Positions 5,621-5,696 of a stretch of 5,696 bases of DNA are shown here, one piece after another; position 1 is the first letter of the stretch, and every line of letters starts with the position of its first letter. The DNA is from Caldifarciminota bacterium 4484_100. Lineage in GTDB: Bacteria; Hydrothermota; Tepidihabitantia; SM23-42. Under the pieces are notes generated by a model, which saw nothing but the letters and a program-made list of their open reading frames with translations, did no database searches and had not been told where the DNA came from. A program made the position numbers and the translations under genes. Location of the stretch: positions 1 through 5,696 of the forward strand of contig MUKB01000082.1 of NCBI GenBank assembly GCA_002049785.1, given 5' to 3'.

Positions 5621-5631
5621 TTTCTTCAGCC

Positions 5632-5659
5632 TTGACATCTGCAGAAATTTGATTATCCT
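5632..5659 (+). promoter_or_regulatory. Probable promoter of the downstream plus-strand gene
   Basis: TTGACA (5632-5637), a 16-bp spacer and TATCCT (5654-5659, four of six to consensus). The spacing equals that of the fabG promoter, and the -35 sits in the same GCCTTGACAT decamer. The start would be near 5666, inside or just before the ribosome site, which is uncomfortably close; a nearby alternative -10 is possible. Confidence 0.5.
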
Positions 5660-5664
5660 TAAAC

Positions 5665-5671
5665 AAGGAGG
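5665..5671 (+). promoter_or_regulatory. Shine-Dalgarno site of the last gene
   Basis: AAGGAGG lies 4 nt before the ATG at 5676. It is the main support for calling that ATG a real gene start. Confidence 0.8.
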
Positions 5672-5675
5672 TATT

Positions 5676-5696
5676 ATGAAAAAAATAACGGTCCTG
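5676..5696 (+). CDS. Start of an unidentified protein (3' truncated)
   Basis: Only seven codons are visible (MKKITVL) before the window ends. The strong ribosome site and the upstream TTGACA-type promoter make a real gene likely. The MKK start followed by hydrophobic residues would suit either a signal peptide or the first strand of a cytoplasmic protein; function cannot be judged. Confidence 0.7.

Noticed and set aside
5215..5675. tRNA or other structured RNA gene in the long intergenic region
   Set aside because: No cloverleaf, GTTCRA-type T-loop or known riboswitch core was found by eye; the region is explained by repeats and promoter elements.

Overview
The window is bacterial. It holds a compact type II fatty acid synthesis operon with Shine-Dalgarno sites, a divergent intergenic region about 460 bp long and packed with simple-sequence and dispersed repeats, and two genes cut by the window edges. 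Base composition is roughly balanced. The intergenic repeats include a 28-bp element that reads 'CHSELVSES' in one frame. From memory, this is scattered through many genomes of uncultivated or candidate-phylum bacteria, for example WOR-3/Stahlbacteria-like lineages. That lineage hint is weak; no gene here fixes the taxonomy.

Layout. 1-948 (+) is the 3' part of a membrane protein with a bacterial PH-like domain and a DUF1648 segment. It converges on, and overlaps by 8 bp, the last gene of a minus-strand operon. That operon is transcribed right to left: fabG (5214-4483), acpP (4400-4161), fabF (4164-2926), coaE (2924-2331), and a zinc-ribbon protein with a very long Pro/Glu-rich linker (2341-941). 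acpP/fabF share an ATGA, fabF/coaE are 1 nt apart, and coaE and the zinc-ribbon gene overlap by 11 bp. Only fabG-acpP has a spacer (82 bp), and it contains a hairpin. 5215-5675 is noncoding and carries a fabG promoter, a palindromic candidate operator, a composite repeat array and a promoter for a plus-strand gene whose first seven codons (5676-5696) end the window.

How the genes fit together. FabF condenses malonyl-ACP with acyl-ACP, FabG reduces the 3-oxoacyl-ACP, and AcpP carries the chain on a phosphopantetheine arm attached to Ser36. CoaE makes CoA, the donor of that arm, so its place in the operon is functionally sensible. The terminal zinc-ribbon protein has no assigned role.

Most worth a second look: the fabG promoter, whose -10 lies so close to the ATG that a leaderless mRNA is predicted; the 14-bp palindrome filling that promoter's spacer; identical 10-bp GCCTTGACAT sequences in inverted orientation at both ends of the repeat block; the duplicated composite repeat; and the recently duplicated 78-residue segment in the zinc-ribbon protein, which also has a distinct C-terminal module.
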